From contig JBEPVZ010000003.1 of assembly GCA_041690695.1 (NCBI GenBank), positions 1 to 64,000 of the forward strand: DNA of 64,000 nucleotides, given 5' to 3'. This DNA comes from JBEPVZ01 sp041690695 (GTDB lineage: Bacteria; Patescibacteriota; Microgenomatia; Daviesbacterales; UBA10151). The notes below the pieces were generated by a model, which was given only the letters and a program-made list of their open reading frames with translations, ran no database searches and was not told where the DNA came from. Every line of letters starts with the position of its first letter. Position 1 is the stretch's first letter. Positions 60,607-64,000 of the stretch are shown here, piece after piece. Position numbers and translations under genes: made by a program.

Positions 60607-62389
60607 TGGTACAACTCATGCCGCTCCGGTTGTAGTAACTAATCCTGGCACACTAGAATCATTACCCCACAATACAGATGGTAGCCCCAAGATTAGCTTC
60701 AGCTGTAGCGCCAGCCCTCAAACCATTAATTATGATGACACTTTGACCGTCACCACCACTAATAGCCATCCCCAGGGTATTAATATCTTTATTGATAATA
60801 ATACTCAAAATGCTGGCTCACTGAGTCCGATCACAACCCAATCGACCACAAATAAAAATGTTTATAACATCGGCTTTAAGGCCCAGTTACAATATAACCC
60901 TCTCTACGCTCCACCTTATAATCACACCTTAATTTTAGTTGATAATGGCAATCCGGCCATCTCAGAAAGCTGTACTTTTAACGTCAGCCCTCAAACGAGT
61001 TGTTTAAATGGGGACAAGAACGAAGTCTCAACATTTTCGATCAACTTACCCGACTTCGGAAACTATAATGTTACTTACTCAACACTCGGGACAACCACTG
61101 AAAATGCGGGCAGAGCGGCTGGGGTGGTTACTTCATTTTTTACCGACAAACCATCAAATTTAAGTAATAATCCGACTCTCTTAAATAGCCTCAGAGAAGC
61201 CATTTACAAGCGAGTTGAAGACCAATACGTCATTAATGTCGCCGCCTTCCTGGTGAGAGTTAATCAAAATATCTCTCGGCCGCTACCAGCCAAAGGCTCG
61301 GTTGATGAAGCGAATGCAGTCGCAGCTCTTAAAAACTTAGATTTCAATCATCAAGATACTAAATTCACCAGCCTTGACCAACTCACTAATATCAAAAGTC
61401 CTAACGATATCTTGTCACTTTTTTCAAGCGAGTGTAAGTTTCAGGAACAGGGTGGAACGATGCCGTATTATCAGTGCAATCCTCAAACCATCGGCGACTA
61501 TGGTGATCCAGGTTTAAGCAATCGGGTTAACCAAACTGCCCAAGACGTCGCGAGTAGAGTCTTTACCTTAATAAATAGTAATCCAAACGATATTATTGCG
61601 GCCTTAACTCCTACCGCAAATCAACCAGCTTTATTTGTCGGTCGACCGATGAGTAATATCTATGAATCATTAATTACTCCTAATATTTCTGATCCTAATC
61701 CCAACAATGCTAATTTAGCTTTGGGGAATGATCTAATAACCCAAAGAGGTATTAACCCAGGTCCTAATCTAGTTGACCTTTATCCTAAAACAGTCAGCCA
61801 GCTTCAATCCTGTTTTATAACCGGGGTGACTTTAAATTCACCGAGCTTATTCTTATACACCCAGATACCCCAATCAGTTAAAGTCACCACCCAATCCCAG
61901 GTTGGCTACTCAGACCCAGCCACAAATGATAACAGCTGGAATGTCACCACTTCCCCCTCTGGCCAAGTGACAACAGATAATAATATTGAGCGAGATTATC
62001 TCTATTATGAATATAAGAGGGCCAGTGTTAGCTTTAACCAGCCCAACACCGGTTATATTGTCACAAGATCTGACTGGCAAAATTTAATCCGCAATACTAT
62101 TGCTAAAGGTTTAGGACTTAATCAAAAAGAGACTGACCGCATGATTAGTGAAGTTAGTAATGCTTTAGTCGGCTCTTCAAATTCACCATATTTAAGAATC
62201 TCATTGATTGATCAAGCCGAATTAAATTCTCAATTGCCACTCCATTTCTCAACTCAGCCTGATCATCTCTATCGCTTCCACCTCATGGTCAGCTCTGTTC
62301 AGGCACCAGCTTCAATTCCCGAGCCCACTCTAAAAACGGTCGAGCGCTTAGGTTTTACCGCCATCGAGCTGGGTGCGGTCTACCGCTAA
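60200..62389 (+). CDS. VirB2/TrbC-pilin-like N-terminus fused to large extracellular part, cassette 2
   Basis: 729 residues. The N-terminal 136 residues are identical to the 54866 product. The exported part is new: an Ig-like domain with two Cys (SFSCSASPQTINYDDTLTV...SCTFNVSP), then a region remotely like that of cassette 1 (INLPDFGNYNVTYSTLG). The end GAVYR is comparable with GVAVR of cassette 1. It is followed after 19 bases by the protease. Confidence 0.75.
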   Translation: MTKLALSLPGFQNAVSSPAKTQYQDLGSLLSGGYSILLLIAAFLMVYWLSWGIFQYIFAGGEKEKLAHARKRITWAIVGFIIIVLAFTIRYFVEEVFPPQNTLTQVDTPLNYVSTDLQQPPTAVQQPQTGGTGGQAGTTHAAPVVVTNPGTLESLPHNTDGSPKISFSCSASPQTINYDDTLTVTTTNSHPQGINIFIDNNTQNAGSLSPITTQSTTNKNVYNIGFKAQLQYNPLYAPPYNHTLILVDNGNPAISESCTFNVSPQTSCLNGDKNEVSTFSINLPDFGNYNVTYSTLGTTTENAGRAAGVVTSFFTDKPSNLSNNPTLLNSLREAIYKRVEDQYVINVAAFLVRVNQNISRPLPAKGSVDEANAVAALKNLDFNHQDTKFTSLDQLTNIKSPNDILSLFSSECKFQEQGGTMPYYQCNPQTIGDYGDPGLSNRVNQTAQDVASRVFTLINSNPNDIIAALTPTANQPALFVGRPMSNIYESLITPNISDPNPNNANLALGNDLITQRGINPGPNLVDLYPKTVSQLQSCFITGVTLNSPSLFLYTQIPQSVKVTTQSQVGYSDPATNDNSWNVTTSPSGQVTTDNNIERDYLYYEYKRASVSFNQPNTGYIVTRSDWQNLIRNTIAKGLGLNQKETDRMISEVSNALVGSSNSPYLRISLIDQAELNSQLPLHFSTQPDHLYRFHLMVSSVQAPASIPEPTLKTVERLGFTAIELGAVYR

Positions 62390-62408
62390 GATGTGATACC
62401 TTTAGGTT

Positions 62409-64000
62409 ATGTCTGAACCAAACACTCCTAGTCCTATCGTAGCTCCACCATCGACTCAAGCGTCCTCACCTCATACAAGTAAACTAGCGTTTTTTAAAAC
62501 TCATAAAAAACTCGCCATTATTGGGGGCTATGTACTGGTTTTAATTTTAATTCCTTTAATATTTCTGGCGATCTCAGGTCAAAAAAAACAGCCGCAGACT
62601 AGTCCAACGGAGCTCGAAGTCGTTATACCTAAACCAGGCGCCGCCAATCAGCCAAAGGTTGTTGCGGACGAGCTGATTGTTAAGTACAAGGCTGGCCAAT
62701 CGCTTAATGAAGCCAGTTCTGCGGCCAATATCTTGCCTCTTCAAACCGCTGAGCAAGCTGCAGGCATGGCTAGCCAAGAGCCACTTTATCTCTCAGATGA
62801 CCCTAGTTTAAAAGAGTTTTACGTTTTTAAGCTCAAAAATGGCACCAATTTAGATCAATCTCGAAAAGCCTTAGCTCAACTTCCCCAAATTGAATCAGTT
62901 GAAGTCAACCCGATTCTGTCACTACAAGAGCAAAATCAGGTCACGATGTCAGTTGCACCTAATGATTACTTTTATCCCCAACAATGGAACTTACAAAAGA
63001 TTCAGATCGAGAAGGTCTGGCAACAATATACTTTAGGTTCAAAAGACGTTTCGATCGCCTTAATTGATGGCGGAGTTGATCCGACTCATCCTGATCTTCC
63101 TCGAGATATTACGATCGGTAAAAACTTTATTAGCGATTCCCAAACGGATCATGACCACGCCACCGGCTTAGCTGGAATTATGGTCGCTCAAACCAATAAT
63201 AAGATTGGTATTAGCGGGATTAGCCCGGGAGTTCATTTAGTCTCTTTTCAAGCTTGTAGTGATTTAGATCCTCAATTTTGTAGCATGGTTTCGATCGATC
63301 GGGCAATTGAGACCGCTGCAAATACTAAAGGGGTCAGAGTTATTAATATCAGTATTGAGGGCGAAAATACCCAAGATGGGGTTAATATCGGTTGCCCAAG
63401 CTTTACCCAAGCTTCAATCACTAAGGCCACTCAGGCCGGAGTGCTGGTCGTCGCTAGCTCTGGTAATGGCATTGATAATCATGGTAAAGCGGTTGATGCC
63501 AAAAGCATGAATATTGGAACTTGTGTCGGCGTTTTAATGGTTGGGGCGACTACCATTACCAAAAATGGCGATCAAGAAGTTGAGAAACGAGCTAACTATT
63601 CAAATTACGGATCCTCAGTTAAATTATCCGCTCCAGGTGGAAGCATTCCAGATCCAAGTAATCCAAACGATCCGCTTAATCATGGTATTATCTCGCTTGG
63701 CAAAACCAAACCCGATCAAAAAGGTCCACGCTACACCCAAGCTTCTGGAACTTCAGATGCTGCCCCTGAAGTTAGTGCCGTTGCGGCGCTGCTCTTCTCA
63801 GTCAAACCCAGCTTAACCGCCGAACAAGCCACAGATTGTTTAATTCAAGGCGCTGATACTATTCAAACTGATTTGCCGATTGGTCCAAGATTAAACGCTC
63901 TGGGAGCATTTAAAGCTTGTGGGATTAAGCCAACTAATTATCCATCAGCTAATTCGGCTCCAACAGTCACACCTACAATCACCCTCTCCCCCTCTGACAC
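62409..64000 (+). CDS. Membrane-anchored subtilisin-like serine protease, cassette 2 (runs off the window)
   Basis: At least 530 residues from ATG 62409 to the window end with no stop. One membrane helix (about 37-57), a propeptide (VVADELIVKYKAG...IESVEVNPILSL) and a catalytic domain: Asp in IALIDGGVD, His in TDHDHATGLAG (usual HGTxVAG has Gly for Ala), Ser in ASGTSDAAPEVS (usual GTSMATP). The triad is kept but the surroundings are altered. The C-terminal linker (PTVTPTITLSPS) has just begun. Paralogue of 56874-58976. Confidence 0.85.
   Translation, partial: MSEPNTPSPIVAPPSTQASSPHTSKLAFFKTHKKLAIIGGYVLVLILIPLIFLAISGQKKQPQTSPTELEVVIPKPGAANQPKVVADELIVKYKAGQSLNEASSAANILPLQTAEQAAGMASQEPLYLSDDPSLKEFYVFKLKNGTNLDQSRKALAQLPQIESVEVNPILSLQEQNQVTMSVAPNDYFYPQQWNLQKIQIEKVWQQYTLGSKDVSIALIDGGVDPTHPDLPRDITIGKNFISDSQTDHDHATGLAGIMVAQTNNKIGISGISPGVHLVSFQACSDLDPQFCSMVSIDRAIETAANTKGVRVINISIEGENTQDGVNIGCPSFTQASITKATQAGVLVVASSGNGIDNHGKAVDAKSMNIGTCVGVLMVGATTITKNGDQEVEKRANYSNYGSSVKLSAPGGSIPDPSNPNDPLNHGIISLGKTKPDQKGPRYTQASGTSDAAPEVSAVAALLFSVKPSLTAEQATDCLIQGADTIQTDLPIGPRLNALGAFKACGIKPTNYPSANSAPTVTPTITLSPSD

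Noticed and set aside
62574..62777. Minus-strand ORF inside the second protease
   Set aside because: Shadow of the clear plus-strand protease frame that starts at 62409.

Overview
This 64 kb window looks like a chromosome segment of a Candidate Phyla Radiation (Patescibacteria) bacterium. The evidence is seen directly: 16S and 23S rRNA genes far apart on the chromosome, group I introns in the 23S gene, many small secreted or membrane proteins of unknown function, several S1/pilin/VirB2-like surface genes, an archaeal-type ATP-dependent DNA ligase, very short intergenic spaces, and frequent promoters placed only 6-11 bases from the start codon. TGA is an ordinary stop codon in several housekeeping genes (for example pgk), so the SR1/Gracilibacteria code is not used. 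I cannot name the phylum from sequence alone.

Layout. 1-1575: start of radA, a four-domain S1 protein and 5S rRNA, all on the minus strand. 1646-2143: a type IV pilin gene lying between 23S and 5S. 2281-6540: 23S rRNA (minus) with three group I introns (708, 304 and 329 bases) at the equivalents of E. coli U2656 (inside the sarcin-ricin loop), U2500 and U1931; the first carries an I-CreI-like LAGLIDADG gene. 6805-7073: tRNA-Ala and the promoter of this unit. 7167-16161: protein genes on both strands (gapA, pgk, an O-antigen-ligase-like protein, a PAS sensor, a FabD-like protein, a methyltransferase) plus tRNA-Ile and tRNA-Cys. 16351-17800: 16S rRNA (minus) with its own promoter and processing stem. 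18035-22680: an unknown three-gene operon, a VapBC-type pair, an RNA methyltransferase, and a secreted cupredoxin-like protein. 22739-30038: a duplicated locus of large secreted Cys- and Pro-rich proteins. 30059-36325: isoprenoid genes (uppS, polyprenyl synthase, isopentenyl phosphate kinase, type 2 IPP isomerase) with a Nudix protein and two putative metal-dependent hydrolases. 36384-45622: mostly DNA repair and housekeeping (pth, uracil-DNA glycosylase, DNA ligase, recF, fpg) with a GGDEF protein and a degenerate Fic protein. 45714-50802: a frameshifted secreted protein, a glycosyltransferase, an ABC transporter and a DHH phosphoesterase.

50854-64000 is the most unusual part. It opens with a membrane-anchored double AAA+ Clp-like ATPase whose two pore loops lack the usual aromatic residue, followed by two tandem copies of a three-gene cassette: a membrane-anchored protein of about 389 residues, a protein with a VirB2/TrbC-pilin-like N-terminus joined to a large divergent extracellular part, and a membrane-anchored subtilisin-like protease. 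The first 415 bases of the pilin-like gene are identical in the two copies while everything downstream differs. In copy 1 the first gene has two in-frame stop codons. I read this as a surface-display or secretion system with a conserved assembly module, a variable exported part and a dedicated protease; that function is inference.
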